From: Streptomyces eurythermus
GTDB taxonomy: Bacteria; Actinomycetota; Actinomycetes; Streptomycetales; Streptomycetaceae
Assembly: GCF_014649115.1 (NCBI RefSeq)
Contig: NZ_BMSK01000028.1
Location: 1 to 64,000, forward strand
Direction of reading: 5' to 3'
DNA: 64,000 bases
The notes under the pieces are model-generated. The model saw only the letters and a list, made by a program, of their open reading frames with translations, searched no databases and was not told the DNA's origin. Positions 8,410 to 16,490 of this stretch are shown piece by piece (the first letter of the stretch is position 1; the number at the start of each line of letters is the position of its first letter). Position numbers and translations under genes: made by a program.

Positions 8410-9249
8410 TCAGCCGGTGGCGAACTCCCGCAGTTTGTCCTCGGAGCCGTTGAAGCGGTCGTGGTCGCCGACCGACGGGCCCGAGGAGGTGTACTGCCAC
8501 ATGGTGTACGCCGACCAGCCGGCCGGCAGCGTCCCCGCCGTGGAGGCGTAGCGCGCGATCCACAGCGGGTTGACCGGTCCGAAACCGGCGTAGTTCCCGG
8601 TGCACTCGGACCACCAGCTGGTGGCCGTGTAGACGACCGCCGCCCGGCCGGTGCGGGACTTGTAGCGGTCGAGGAAGTCGCGGATCCAGCCGACCATGCC
8701 GCTCGCCGACTTGCCGTAGCAGGCGTCGCCGTACGGGTTCCACTCGATGTCGAGGACGCCCGGCAGGGTCTTGCCGTCGGCCGACCAGCCGCCGCCGTGC
8801 GCCAGGAAGTAGTCGGCCTGCGCGGCACCGCCGGCCGTGTCCGGGGTGGCGAAGTGGTAGGCGCCGCGCACCATTTCGGCGTCGAAGGAGCCGTCGTACT
8901 GCTGGGTGAAGTAGGGGTTGGTGTAGTACGTCCCCTCGGTGGCCTTGGTGTACGCCCACCGGACGCCGCTGTTCCACAGCGACCGCCAGTCGACCTCGCC
9001 CTGGTGGCTGGAGACGTCCACGCCCTCGGTCTGGGTGGCGCGGGCGTCCGGGGGCGGGGCGTCCGAGGCACCGTCGTGGGCGAGTACGCCGATGCCCATG
9101 TAGGCGTTGCCGCGGGTGATCGGGTCCCCGGTCGGGTCGGGTGTGGCCGGCGCGGCCGGGGGGCTGGACAGGAACAGGACGAGGGCGGTCAGGGCGCCGG
9201 TGAGGCAGAGCCGGGACCGGCCGCGGAGAGGGTGTATGGGGGTTCGCAC
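8410..9249 (-). CDS. Secreted GH25 lysozyme (muramidase)
   Basis: The 279 aa protein has a Sec signal peptide (about residues 1-35) and a GH25 domain starting EGVDVSSHQGEVDWRSL. The catalytic acidic pair is in GVLDIEWNPYG (D and E of DIEW), with YTSSGPSVGDHDRFN near the end. GH25 enzymes cleave the MurNAc-GlcNAc bond of peptidoglycan. Two Cys pairs (DACYGK and SECTGN) suggest disulfides. It ends just 16 bp from the convergent MarR gene. A role in wall turnover or competitor lysis is inferred. Confidence 0.9.
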   Translation of the reverse strand: MRTPIHPLRGRSRLCLTGALTALVLFLSSPPAAPATPDPTGDPITRGNAYMGIGVLAHDGASDAPPPDARATQTEGVDVSSHQGEVDWRSLWNSGVRWAYTKATEGTYYTNPYFTQQYDGSFDAEMVRGAYHFATPDTAGGAAQADYFLAHGGGWSADGKTLPGVLDIEWNPYGDACYGKSASGMVGWIRDFLDRYKSRTGRAAVVYTATSWWSECTGNYAGFGPVNPLWIARYASTAGTLPAGWSAYTMWQYTSSGPSVGDHDRFNGSEDKLREFATG

Positions 9250-9402
9250 GAGTCCATCTGACCCGGCGCGGGCACCCGCCGCACGCCGGACTGCGCCGGG
9301 CGAAGCCGTCCACGGCCGGGGGTTAGCCCGTGCGGGTGGCCGCCCTCCCCCGGCCCGGTGCCGGGTCCGGACGGGGCTGGCGGAGCGCCGCGGGCGCGGG
9401 AC

Positions 9403-10056
9403 TCAGGCCCGGCTCAGCGTCATGAAGACGGCCCACAGCCGGCTGTCGTCCGGGCCCGGCCAGCCGGCGGCGACGTGGCCGAGCGCGTCCTGGGGCGCCG
9501 GCGGGCGCTGTCCGGCGACGGGTTCGAGGACGCGGTGCACCCGGAGCACCGTGCCGTCCGGCGCGGGCAGCCGCGTGCCGTCGGCGTCGTCGGCCGGCTC
9601 GGGCGTGAACCCGTCCAGGGACAGCGGGGCAGCGGCGCAGGAACGGATCACCTCGCGGTCGGGGGTGTCGCTGACGCTCTGGGCCATCGCCTGGGCCCGG
9701 CCCTCGATCAGCGCCAGCAACTGGGCGACCAGCACCGGGTCGTGGCAGCCGTCGTAGACCCAGCGCGTGCCCAGCACCCCGTGCTCCATGGTGCCGACCA
9801 GAGCGTGCGCGGCGCCCTCCAGCGGCGCCCCGCGGTAGGTGAGCGGCGCCAGGTACGCCGTCCGCCCGGGGCTCGCGGTGTCGGTGGCGACGATGAACTC
9901 GATGCCGACCTCGCCCTCGGGGTCGTCCAGCCGGAAGCCGCCGGACTTCTCCAGCACCGGGGCGGGGCCGCCGCGGTACCACGGGCGGCCGGGCAGCCAG
10001 CCGGCGAGCAGTTCGGTCTTGGTCGGCTTGAGGGTGGTGTGGTGGATGACGGCCAT
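9403..10056 (-). CDS. Maltokinase N-terminal cap-like domain protein
   Basis: The 217 aa protein starts MAVIHHTTLKPTKTELLAGWLPGRPWYRG, the typical start of the maltokinase N-terminal cap domain, here without the kinase domain. Stand-alone cap proteins of this kind are common in Streptomyces and have no established reaction. It lies 37 bp after the Sph3-like gene in the same direction and may be the last gene of that transcript, or an independent neighbour. ATG 10056 matches the start of the conserved domain. Confidence 0.7.
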   Translation of the reverse strand: MAVIHHTTLKPTKTELLAGWLPGRPWYRGGPAPVLEKSGGFRLDDPEGEVGIEFIVATDTASPGRTAYLAPLTYRGAPLEGAAHALVGTMEHGVLGTRWVYDGCHDPVLVAQLLALIEGRAQAMAQSVSDTPDREVIRSCAAAPLSLDGFTPEPADDADGTRLPAPDGTVLRVHRVLEPVAGQRPPAPQDALGHVAAGWPGPDDSRLWAVFMTLSRA

Positions 10057-10093
10057 GCCGTTCGCTGCCTCCCGGGTGCGGATGCTGGTCCGC

Positions 10094-10765
10094 TCAGCCT
10101 TGCACACCGCTGCCGCCGGTCAGCGCCGGGGTCAACGCCGCCCAGGGGTTCGGGGGTTCGCCGGTCACCGGCCCGCACACCGCCGCGCCCCGCTCGTGCG
10201 CGGTGCGGACCGCGAGCGGGACCAGGACCTCGGGGACGCCGTAGACCAGGTGGCACAGCCGCTCGGGCGGCTGCCGGGCGGTCCAGGCCGGGCGGCTGAA
10301 CGACGACACGTAGGTGCTCCAGTGTCCCTCGAAGGTGACCGTGAGGTCGGCGAGGCGGACATAGCCGGGCGCCGGATGGACGCCCGGGTTGAGGACGACG
10401 GTCCCGGCACCCGACCGCCTGAGGTCGCGCACCAGCCTGCGGCAGGCGGGCAGGCCGTCCGGGCCGGCCGTCACCCGGTCCAGGAAGCAGCCGTCGGTCG
10501 CGTACCACTCCCGGTGCCGGCGCACCTCCTCGGTGATCCGGGCCCGCTCCCGCACGCCGTAGTCGGTGTCGACGTAGCCGAGCAGCCGGGCCCCGGCCGC
10601 GCGCAGCGCCCGGGCCGCCGCCGTGAAGGCGGGGTCGGGGGCGGTGCCGGGCCCGCTCGCCGGGTTGAGGACGACCGCGTAGGTACGGTCGGCCGCCCCG
10701 ACCAGCCGGTGCCAGGCGCCCGGATCGTCGGCCGGATGCACGTACAGCGGCACCAGCAGGCTCAC
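10094..10765 (-). CDS. Spherulin-4/Sph3-like glycoside hydrolase-type protein
   Basis: The 223 aa product reads LLVPLYVHPADDPGAW, VVLNPASGPG, GYVDTDYGVR, DGCFLDRV and LTVTFEGHW, the order of motifs in the spherulation-specific family 4 TIM barrel. That family includes fungal Sph3 (GH135), which cuts galactosaminogalactan, and the hydrolase domain of PelA. The Asp in GCFLDR and the Glu in VTFEGH sit where the catalytic acids are expected. No signal peptide is evident. The GTG start at 10765 overlaps the stop of the upstream epimerase (GTGA), so the genes are coupled. With Agd3-like and PelF-like genes in the same run, polysaccharide trimming is the likely role. Confidence 0.7.
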   Translation of the reverse strand: MSLLVPLYVHPADDPGAWHRLVGAADRTYAVVLNPASGPGTAPDPAFTAAARALRAAGARLLGYVDTDYGVRERARITEEVRRHREWYATDGCFLDRVTAGPDGLPACRRLVRDLRRSGAGTVVLNPGVHPAPGYVRLADLTVTFEGHWSTYVSSFSRPAWTARQPPERLCHLVYGVPEVLVPLAVRTAHERGAAVCGPVTGEPPNPWAALTPALTGGSGVQG

Positions 10766-11661
10766 GGCACCCGCTCCCCGGTGGCCGCCCACAGCGCGGC
10801 GAGGGCGTCGTCCAGGCTGTGCGCGGGCCGCCAGTCGAGGGCCCGGGCGGCGGCGGAGATGTCCGAGCACTGCCAGGACACCCGCGCCGAGCGCGCCGAG
10901 CCGCCCGCGCTCTCCTCCAGCCGGCCCCGGAACCCGGCGTGCCGGGCCAGGCCGTGCGCCAGCTCCCGGACCGGGACCGCCGTGCCGCCGCCGATGTTGA
11001 GCACCCTCGGCAGCGGGGCGGGGGCCGTGACTGCGCGCTCCACCGCCCGGGCCACATCGCGTACGTCGACGAAGTCGCGGTGGGCGGAGAGGTCCCCGAG
11101 GCGCAGTACGGCCTCCGGGGCCCGGCCGGCCGGGCGGAGCAGGGCGGCGAGCCGGCCGGGCAGGCTCGCGGCGGGCGCTCCCGGGCCGACGGGGTTGCCG
11201 ATGCGCAGCACCACCGCGTCCAGGGGGGCGGAGGTCACCGCGAGGGTGCCCGCCAGCTTGGTGGCGCCGTACGGCGCGACCGGGCAGGCGGGTGCCGACT
11301 CGGTGACCTTCACACCCGGGGTGCCCGGCCCGTACTCGGCGGCCGAGCCCAGGTGCACCAGACGGGCCGTGGGGGCCGCCGCGCACAGGGCCGCGCAGAG
11401 GGCGGCGGGGCCGCGGGCGTTGACCTCGGCCAGGGTCACGGGGTCGCCGCCGGTGGCGCCCGCGCAGTTGACCACGGCGTCGGGGGCGGCCGCCGCCAGG
11501 GTCTCGGCGAGGCGTTCCGGACGGTCGCGGGCGAGGTCGGCGCCGAGTCCGGCACCGGCCGAGCGGCCGGCGGCGAGGACCTGCGCGCCCGGCAGGGCGC
11601 GCAGCCGCTCGGCCACGTGGCGGCCCAGGTATCCGGTGCCGCCGAGGACGAGAATGCGCAT
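10762..11661 (-). CDS. NAD-dependent sugar-nucleotide epimerase/reductase
   Basis: The 299 aa extended SDR protein has the nucleotide-binding motif GGTGYLGRHVAERL at its N-terminus and the active site YGATK (about 140) with a preceding Ser in HLGSAAEYG. The C-terminal half has the sugar-nucleotide-binding pattern ending TGWRPAHSLDD-like (DWRPAHSLDDALAAL). It is 7 bp downstream of the nucleotidyltransferase and overlaps the next gene by 4 bp. It probably interconverts or reduces an NDP-sugar for the polysaccharide made by this locus. Confidence 0.8.
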   Translation of the reverse strand: MRILVLGGTGYLGRHVAERLRALPGAQVLAAGRSAGAGLGADLARDRPERLAETLAAAAPDAVVNCAGATGGDPVTLAEVNARGPAALCAALCAAAPTARLVHLGSAAEYGPGTPGVKVTESAPACPVAPYGATKLAGTLAVTSAPLDAVVLRIGNPVGPGAPAASLPGRLAALLRPAGRAPEAVLRLGDLSAHRDFVDVRDVARAVERAVTAPAPLPRVLNIGGGTAVPVRELAHGLARHAGFRGRLEESAGGSARSARVSWQCSDISAAARALDWRPAHSLDDALAALWAATGERVP

Positions 11662-11668
11662 GTGGTAC

Positions 11669-12382
11669 TCAGGCTCCCTTGAGCAGCAGGGACTTGCGGG
11701 TGGTGAACTCGGCGTTGGCGCGGTCGTAGTCGTCGGGGCGGCCGATGTCCAGCCAGTATCCGTCGAACTCGTAGGCGTGCGGCGGGTTTCCGGCCTTCAG
11801 CAGGTCGAGGACGAGTTCGTCGAAGCCGAGCGGCAGGCCGGGCGTGTAGCCGTCCAGGGTGGCGCGGCTGAGGCCGTAGACGCCCATGGAGACCCGGTAG
11901 TCCATGCTGGGCTTCTCGGTGAACGCGACGACCTTGCTGGCGTCGGTGGTGAGCACGCCGAAGTCGATGTGCACCTTGCGGGCGTACGTGGCGATGGTGA
12001 GCGGCGCGGCGGAGTCCCGGTGGCGGCGCAGCACGTCGGCGTAGTCGAGGTCGGTGAGGACGTCGCCGTTCATCACGAGGAAGGTCTCGGGCAGCCGGTC
12101 TCTGAGGCCCAGCAGCGGGCCCATGGTGCCGAGCGGGCTGTCCTCGGTGGCGTAGTCGACGGTCATGCCCCACTGGGAGCCGTCGCCGACGTAGGCGCGG
12201 ATGATCTCGCCGAGGTGGCCGATCGCGAGGGTGCAGCGGGTGAAGCCCGCGGCCGACAGCTGGCGCAGCACGATCTCCAGGATGGCGTGCTGGTCGCCGA
12301 TCGGGACGAGCGGCTTGGGCAGCGCGGTGGTGTAGGGCCGCAGCCGGACGCCCTTGCCTCCGGCCAGGATCACTGCGTGCAT
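11669..12382 (-). CDS. NDP-sugar nucleotidyltransferase
   Basis: The 237 aa protein starts MHAVILAGGKGVRLRPYT and continues PKPLVPIGD, the signature of RmlA/GalU-type nucleotidyltransferases. FLVMNGDVLTDLDY gives the metal-binding Asp, and VAFTEKP and YWLDIGRPDDYDRAN complete the fold. It joins a sugar-1-phosphate to an NTP to give an activated sugar. The operon position between two epimerases points to supply of donors for the PelF-like glycosyltransferase. Base specificity cannot be judged. Confidence 0.85.
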   Translation of the reverse strand: MHAVILAGGKGVRLRPYTTALPKPLVPIGDQHAILEIVLRQLSAAGFTRCTLAIGHLGEIIRAYVGDGSQWGMTVDYATEDSPLGTMGPLLGLRDRLPETFLVMNGDVLTDLDYADVLRRHRDSAAPLTIATYARKVHIDFGVLTTDASKVVAFTEKPSMDYRVSMGVYGLSRATLDGYTPGLPLGFDELVLDLLKAGNPPHAYEFDGYWLDIGRPDDYDRANAEFTTRKSLLLKGA

Positions 12383-12421
12383 GGGGCTCCTCCTTGGTGG
12401 GGCGATGCGTGCCGGACGGGG

Positions 12422-13423
12422 TCAGATGTTGTAGATGCCGGTCTTGTAGCGGGCCAGGTTGGCCGGGTCGCGGAAGAACTCCACGGTGTGGGCGAGCCCT
12501 TGCTCCAGGGTGTGCGCGGGCTGCCAGCCGGTGGCCCGGGTGAGCCGGGTGGCGTCGCAGACCAGCCGCATCACCTCGGAGCCCGCGGGCCGGATGCGGG
12601 CGGGGTCGGCGCGGACGTCGAGGGCGGTGTCCATCACCTTGCCGATCAGCGCGACCAGGTCGCCGACGGAGATCTCGCCGCCGGTGCCGGCGTTGAAGGT
12701 GCGGCCGACGACCTGTTCGGCGGGGGCGGTGCCGACGGCGAGGAACGCCCGGGCGGTGTCCTTGACGAAGGTGAAGTCCCGGGTGGGCCTGAGGTCGCCG
12801 AGGGTGATGGTGCGTTCGCCGGCCGCTACCTGGCCGATGACGGTGGGGATGACCGCGCGCATGGACTGCCGGGGCCCGAAGGTGTTGAACGGCCGCAGGG
12901 TGACGACGGGGGTGGCGAAGCTGGCGTGGTAGCTGTCGGCGAGCCGGTCCCCGCCGGCCTTCGAAGCGGCGTACGGGGACTGGGTGTTGATGGGGTGGTC
13001 CTCGGTGATGGGCACGGTCTGCGCGGTGCCGTAGGTCTCGCTGGTGGAGGTGTGCACCAGCCGGGGCGTGCCGAGGGCGCGGACGGCCTCCAGCACGTTG
13101 AGGGTGCCGGTGACGTTGGTGTCCACGTAACTGTGCGGCGCCTGGTAGGAGTACGGGATCGCGATGAGGGCGGCCAGGTGGTAGGCGACGTCGGCGCCGT
13201 CGAGCAGGGCGCGCACCGAGCCGGGGTCGCGGACGTCGCCGAGGACGATCTCCACCTGGTCCAGCACGTCGGGCGCGAGGGTCTCCAGCCAGCCGTAGGA
13301 GGAGAAGGAGTTGTACTGGGCCATGGCTCTGACCCGGTGTCCGGAGGCGACCAGGGCCTCGGTGAGGTGGGAGCCGATGAAGCCCTCGGCTCCGGTGACG
13401 GCGGCGAGCGGTACGGAGGTCAA
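12422..13423 (-). CDS. NAD-dependent sugar-nucleotide epimerase/dehydratase
   Basis: The 333 aa protein carries GAEGFIGSHLTEAL for NAD binding, the active-site TSTSETYG with YAASKAG (YxxxK) at about 150, and RPFNTFGPRQS typical of UDP-glucose epimerase and 4,6-dehydratase relatives. A TTG start at 13423 is preferred: GGAAGGA lies about 8 nt upstream and the fold begins directly after it. It is 41 bp after the membrane protein gene in the same operon. Confidence 0.82.
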   Translation of the reverse strand: MTSVPLAAVTGAEGFIGSHLTEALVASGHRVRAMAQYNSFSSYGWLETLAPDVLDQVEIVLGDVRDPGSVRALLDGADVAYHLAALIAIPYSYQAPHSYVDTNVTGTLNVLEAVRALGTPRLVHTSTSETYGTAQTVPITEDHPINTQSPYAASKAGGDRLADSYHASFATPVVTLRPFNTFGPRQSMRAVIPTVIGQVAAGERTITLGDLRPTRDFTFVKDTARAFLAVGTAPAEQVVGRTFNAGTGGEISVGDLVALIGKVMDTALDVRADPARIRPAGSEVMRLVCDATRLTRATGWQPAHTLEQGLAHTVEFFRDPANLARYKTGIYNI

Positions 13424-13464
13424 CTGAGGGGTCCTTCCGGTGGGTTGGCAGGGCGGGGACGGGG

Positions 13465-14862
13465 TCAGACGTGCCGGGCGGGCCGGCCGAGCAGCAGCAG
13501 CGCGTACGTCACCAGGGCCAGGACGGCGGCGGCGCAGCACAGCGGCAGGAGGGCGGGGCCGGACGGCGGGCGGAGTGTCGGGGCGAGGCCGGCCACCGCG
13601 GCGGCGGCCAGGCAGATGACGGCCGGCGGCCAGGCGGTGCCGAACGCCTGGAGGAGCAGCGCGGTCCACAGGGTGGCCGCGAGGAGCAGCAGGGGGGCCG
13701 GTGCGGCTCCGGTCAGCCGGGCGGCGGGCAGCAGCGGCAGCAGGTAGGCGCCCAGACAGCCGGCCAGGACGGCGGCGGAGCGCAGCAGGAAACCGGCCGG
13801 GGTGGCGGTGGCGCGCAGCGCGGCCACGGACAGGCCCCGGTAGCGGTACAGCAGCCATTCGGCGGGGCCCATGCTGACCGTCAGCACGATCACCGCGTAC
13901 GGCTCGTGCCTCCCCTCCAGCAGCACCAGCACGCCGGCGGCCAGGCCGAACAGCCCGTACGGCAGGGACCACAGCGGCCGCGGCCGGGTGCCCCCCACGG
14001 TGGCGGCCGGGGTGGCGAGGGCGCCGCGCAGGACGTGGCCGGTGGCGGCGAGGGTGGCGACGAGGGCCAGCAGTGGCAGTCCGGCGCGCACCGGGGTGCC
14101 GGGTTCCCACCAGGGCAGGACGGCGGCGCCCGCGATCAGCGGGGTCAGCGCGGCGAGCAGCAGCCGCTCGCGGGCCAGGACGAGCAGTACGCCGGCCGCC
14201 GCGAGGTACAGCGACTGGGCCGCCGCCGCGAGCAGCACGGGGCCGGGTCCGGCGAGCGGGGCCGCGGCGGCGGTGGCGAGGGCGGCGCCGAGCGGGGCGC
14301 CGGTCAGCAGGGTGCGGGCGGCTTCCCGGCGGCCGGTGGCCAGCCGCAGATGGGCGCGGTGGCCGAGGGCCTGGCCCCAGGCCCAGGAGACCAGGCCGGC
14401 GACGATCGGCGCGGTGGCGTGCCGGCCGGGGTGCCACAGCGGCGCGGTGAGCAGGTAGGCGAGTCCGGGCAGGGCGAACAGCACCCCGCGCAGCAGGCAG
14501 CGCACGGTGTCCGGGCGCCAGGGGTCGGCGGCGGGCGGGGGCTCCGGGTAGCTGCGGGGCACCTGTTCGTACAGGGCGGTGGCGAGGGAGAAGAGGTTCG
14601 GGTGGCCGTAGCGCTGCTTGATCTGCTCGGCGGTCAGGCCCTCGGCCTCCAGCAGGGCGGCGACCTCGTAGGGGTGGACGGCGGGGCCGATGCGGTCGGC
14701 GAGGGCGGCGGCCAGCCGGCTCACCGCCTCCGGGTCGGGGACGTGGCCGGGCAGCCGCAGGGCGAGGGTGCGGTCGTCGCCGCGGGCCGGTGCCTGGGCG
14801 AGCCGCAGGGCGAGGGTGTCCTGTTCGGTGCCGCCCGGTTCGAGCGCCATGGGCCCGCTCAT
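13465..14862 (-). CDS. Polytopic membrane protein of the polysaccharide locus
   Basis: The 465 aa protein has a soluble N-terminal domain of about 115 residues (YEVAALLEAEGLTAEQIKQRYG region). About ten to twelve hydrophobic helices follow, rich in Ala and Leu. Its start overlaps the stop of the PelF-like gene (ATGA), so the two are translationally coupled. PelG, the partner of PelF in Pseudomonas, is a polytopic protein of similar size, and that role (polymer export) is an inference from position and topology rather than from recognised motifs. Confidence 0.65.
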   Translation of the reverse strand: MSGPMALEPGGTEQDTLALRLAQAPARGDDRTLALRLPGHVPDPEAVSRLAAALADRIGPAVHPYEVAALLEAEGLTAEQIKQRYGHPNLFSLATALYEQVPRSYPEPPPAADPWRPDTVRCLLRGVLFALPGLAYLLTAPLWHPGRHATAPIVAGLVSWAWGQALGHRAHLRLATGRREAARTLLTGAPLGAALATAAAAPLAGPGPVLLAAAAQSLYLAAAGVLLVLARERLLLAALTPLIAGAAVLPWWEPGTPVRAGLPLLALVATLAATGHVLRGALATPAATVGGTRPRPLWSLPYGLFGLAAGVLVLLEGRHEPYAVIVLTVSMGPAEWLLYRYRGLSVAALRATATPAGFLLRSAAVLAGCLGAYLLPLLPAARLTGAAPAPLLLLAATLWTALLLQAFGTAWPPAVICLAAAAVAGLAPTLRPPSGPALLPLCCAAAVLALVTYALLLLGRPARHV

Positions 14863-16370
14863 CCGGCCAGGCTCCCCGCGGCGGCCCGCGGGCGCTGCCC
14901 GCGTGCGACGGGTTCGGGCAGGGGCCGGGCGTGGTAGGGCAGTTCGAGGTAGATGGAGCGGAAGGTGTCGATGGTCTGGCGCAGCGTGAACTGTTCGATC
15001 ACGCGCAGCCGGGCGGCCTCGCCCATCGCCCGGCGGCGTCCGGCGTCGCCGAGCAGCTGAAGTGCCGCCGCCGCCATGCGGTCCGGGTCGCGCGGCGGGA
15101 CGACGAGGCCGGTGTCGCCGACGGCCTCGCGGACCCCGCCGACGTCGGTGGAGACGGTGGCCCGGCCGCAGGACATGGCCTCGATGAGGGTGAACGGGAA
15201 GCCCTCGCTGATGCTGGAGAGCATCACCACGTTCCCGGCCGCGTAGGCGTCCTTGATGTCCTCGACCCGGCCCTCGAAGGCGACGGCGTCGGCATGGCCG
15301 AGATCGGCGGCGAGCGCCTCGCAGCGTGTCCGGTACGCCTCCCCGCCTCGGGGGGTGCCGCCGAAGAGGCGCAGCCGCGCCTCGGGTATCTCCTTGCGGA
15401 CCAGGGCGAAGGCGCGGATGAGGGTCTCCAGGTCCTTGATGGGGTCGACCCGGCCGGCCCAGCTGAGGGTGGGTGTCTCCGGTTCGGGGCCGGCGGGCGG
15501 GAAGGCGGCCGGGTCGACGCCGTTGTAGACGGTGCGGATGGACCGGGGGTCGGCGCCGCCCTGTTCCTCCCACAGCCGGTTGTAGCGGTTGCCGGGGGTG
15601 ATCAGCGCGGCGCGCCGGTAGCTCTCCTCGGCCAGCAGCCGGAAGAAACCGAGGACGACGGCCTTCACCGGCCAGCGGTAGGGGGCGGTGCGGTAGCCGA
15701 GGTAACGTTCCCGCAGGTAGACGCCGTGCTCGGTGAGCAGCAGCGGGACCTGGTGGCGCTCCAGGCCGGCCAGGCCGGGCAGGACGGCCACCCCGCCGCT
15801 GACCGCGTGGGCCACACCGTGCCGGGGCGGGGGCGCGGCGAGCGGGCGCAGGGCGTGTTCCAGCAGGGTGGTGGCGGTGACCGCGTCGTGCAGGGTGGGC
15901 CGGGCCTCCCGGACGGGGAGGCCGGGGCGGTTCCACACCCCGGCGAGCAGGGAGACGGCCCGGTCGCCGCGCAGGAAGGCGCTCAGTGTGCCCTCGGCGG
16001 CGGCCTGGGCCAGGGCGTACAGCGCGGCCGGGAACCGGTCCTCGGCCCCCGGGTCGAGCAGCGCGGTCAGGAAGCGTTCGTAGGCGTCGGCGAGCCTGGC
16101 CAGGGCCCGGCCCCGGGGCGGGCGGCCCTCGGGCGGGGCGCCCCACATGGGCACGGACAGCACGCCGTGGACATGGCCGGGCAGTTCCCATACGACGGGT
16201 TCGCGTCCGGTGCCGGTGACGGCGATGACGTCGAAGTCGAGGTCGGGCATGCCCTGGACGAGCTGGTCGCACCAGACGCTGACGCCGCCATGGCTGTGCG
16301 GATAGGTGCCTTCGGTGAGCAGGGTGACGTGCGCCGCGCCGGGGCGGCGCGCGCCGTGCTGAACGTGCAT
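14859..16370 (-). CDS. PelF-like GT4 glycosyltransferase
   Basis: The 503 aa protein begins with LLTEGTYPHSHGGVSVWCDQ, very close to the PelF signature (EGTYPYVRGGVSSW), and has the length of PelF. The C-terminal Rossmann half has FEGRVEDIKDAYAAGNVVM, SISEGFPFTLIEAMSCGRA and TDVGGVREAV. The last two are the donor-binding E-x7-E-type region of GT4 enzymes. PelF polymerises a UDP-linked amino sugar in the cytoplasm. Here the donor is probably made by the neighbouring epimerase and nucleotidyltransferase genes. It leads a run of overlapping genes. Confidence 0.85.
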   Translation of the reverse strand: MHVQHGARRPGAAHVTLLTEGTYPHSHGGVSVWCDQLVQGMPDLDFDVIAVTGTGREPVVWELPGHVHGVLSVPMWGAPPEGRPPRGRALARLADAYERFLTALLDPGAEDRFPAALYALAQAAAEGTLSAFLRGDRAVSLLAGVWNRPGLPVREARPTLHDAVTATTLLEHALRPLAAPPPRHGVAHAVSGGVAVLPGLAGLERHQVPLLLTEHGVYLRERYLGYRTAPYRWPVKAVVLGFFRLLAEESYRRAALITPGNRYNRLWEEQGGADPRSIRTVYNGVDPAAFPPAGPEPETPTLSWAGRVDPIKDLETLIRAFALVRKEIPEARLRLFGGTPRGGEAYRTRCEALAADLGHADAVAFEGRVEDIKDAYAAGNVVMLSSISEGFPFTLIEAMSCGRATVSTDVGGVREAVGDTGLVVPPRDPDRMAAAALQLLGDAGRRRAMGEAARLRVIEQFTLRQTIDTFRSIYLELPYHARPLPEPVARGQRPRAAAGSLAG

Positions 16371-16439
16371 CGATGGGGCTCCACGGCCGAGGTGTGGGGT
16401 GGTCGTGCGGTTCCGCCCGCCGGCGGGCGGGGCGGAGCG

Positions 16440-16474
16440 GGGCCCGTCCGCCCCGTGCGGGAGCGGACGGGCCC
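16440..16474 (-). terminator. Hairpin terminator after the Agd3-like gene
   Basis: A perfect 12 bp stem, GGGCCCGTCCGC paired with GCGGACGGGCCC, with an 11 nt loop lies 16 bp beyond the deacetylase stop codon. It may reduce readthrough into the PelF-like operon. Confidence 0.65.
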
Positions 16475-16490
16475 TGGGGTCGGTGCGCGT

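Noticed and set aside
9839..13747. Open frame of 1302 codons on the plus strand.
   Set aside because: It runs antisense through several genes with clear motifs and has Arg/Gly/Ala-rich shadow composition.
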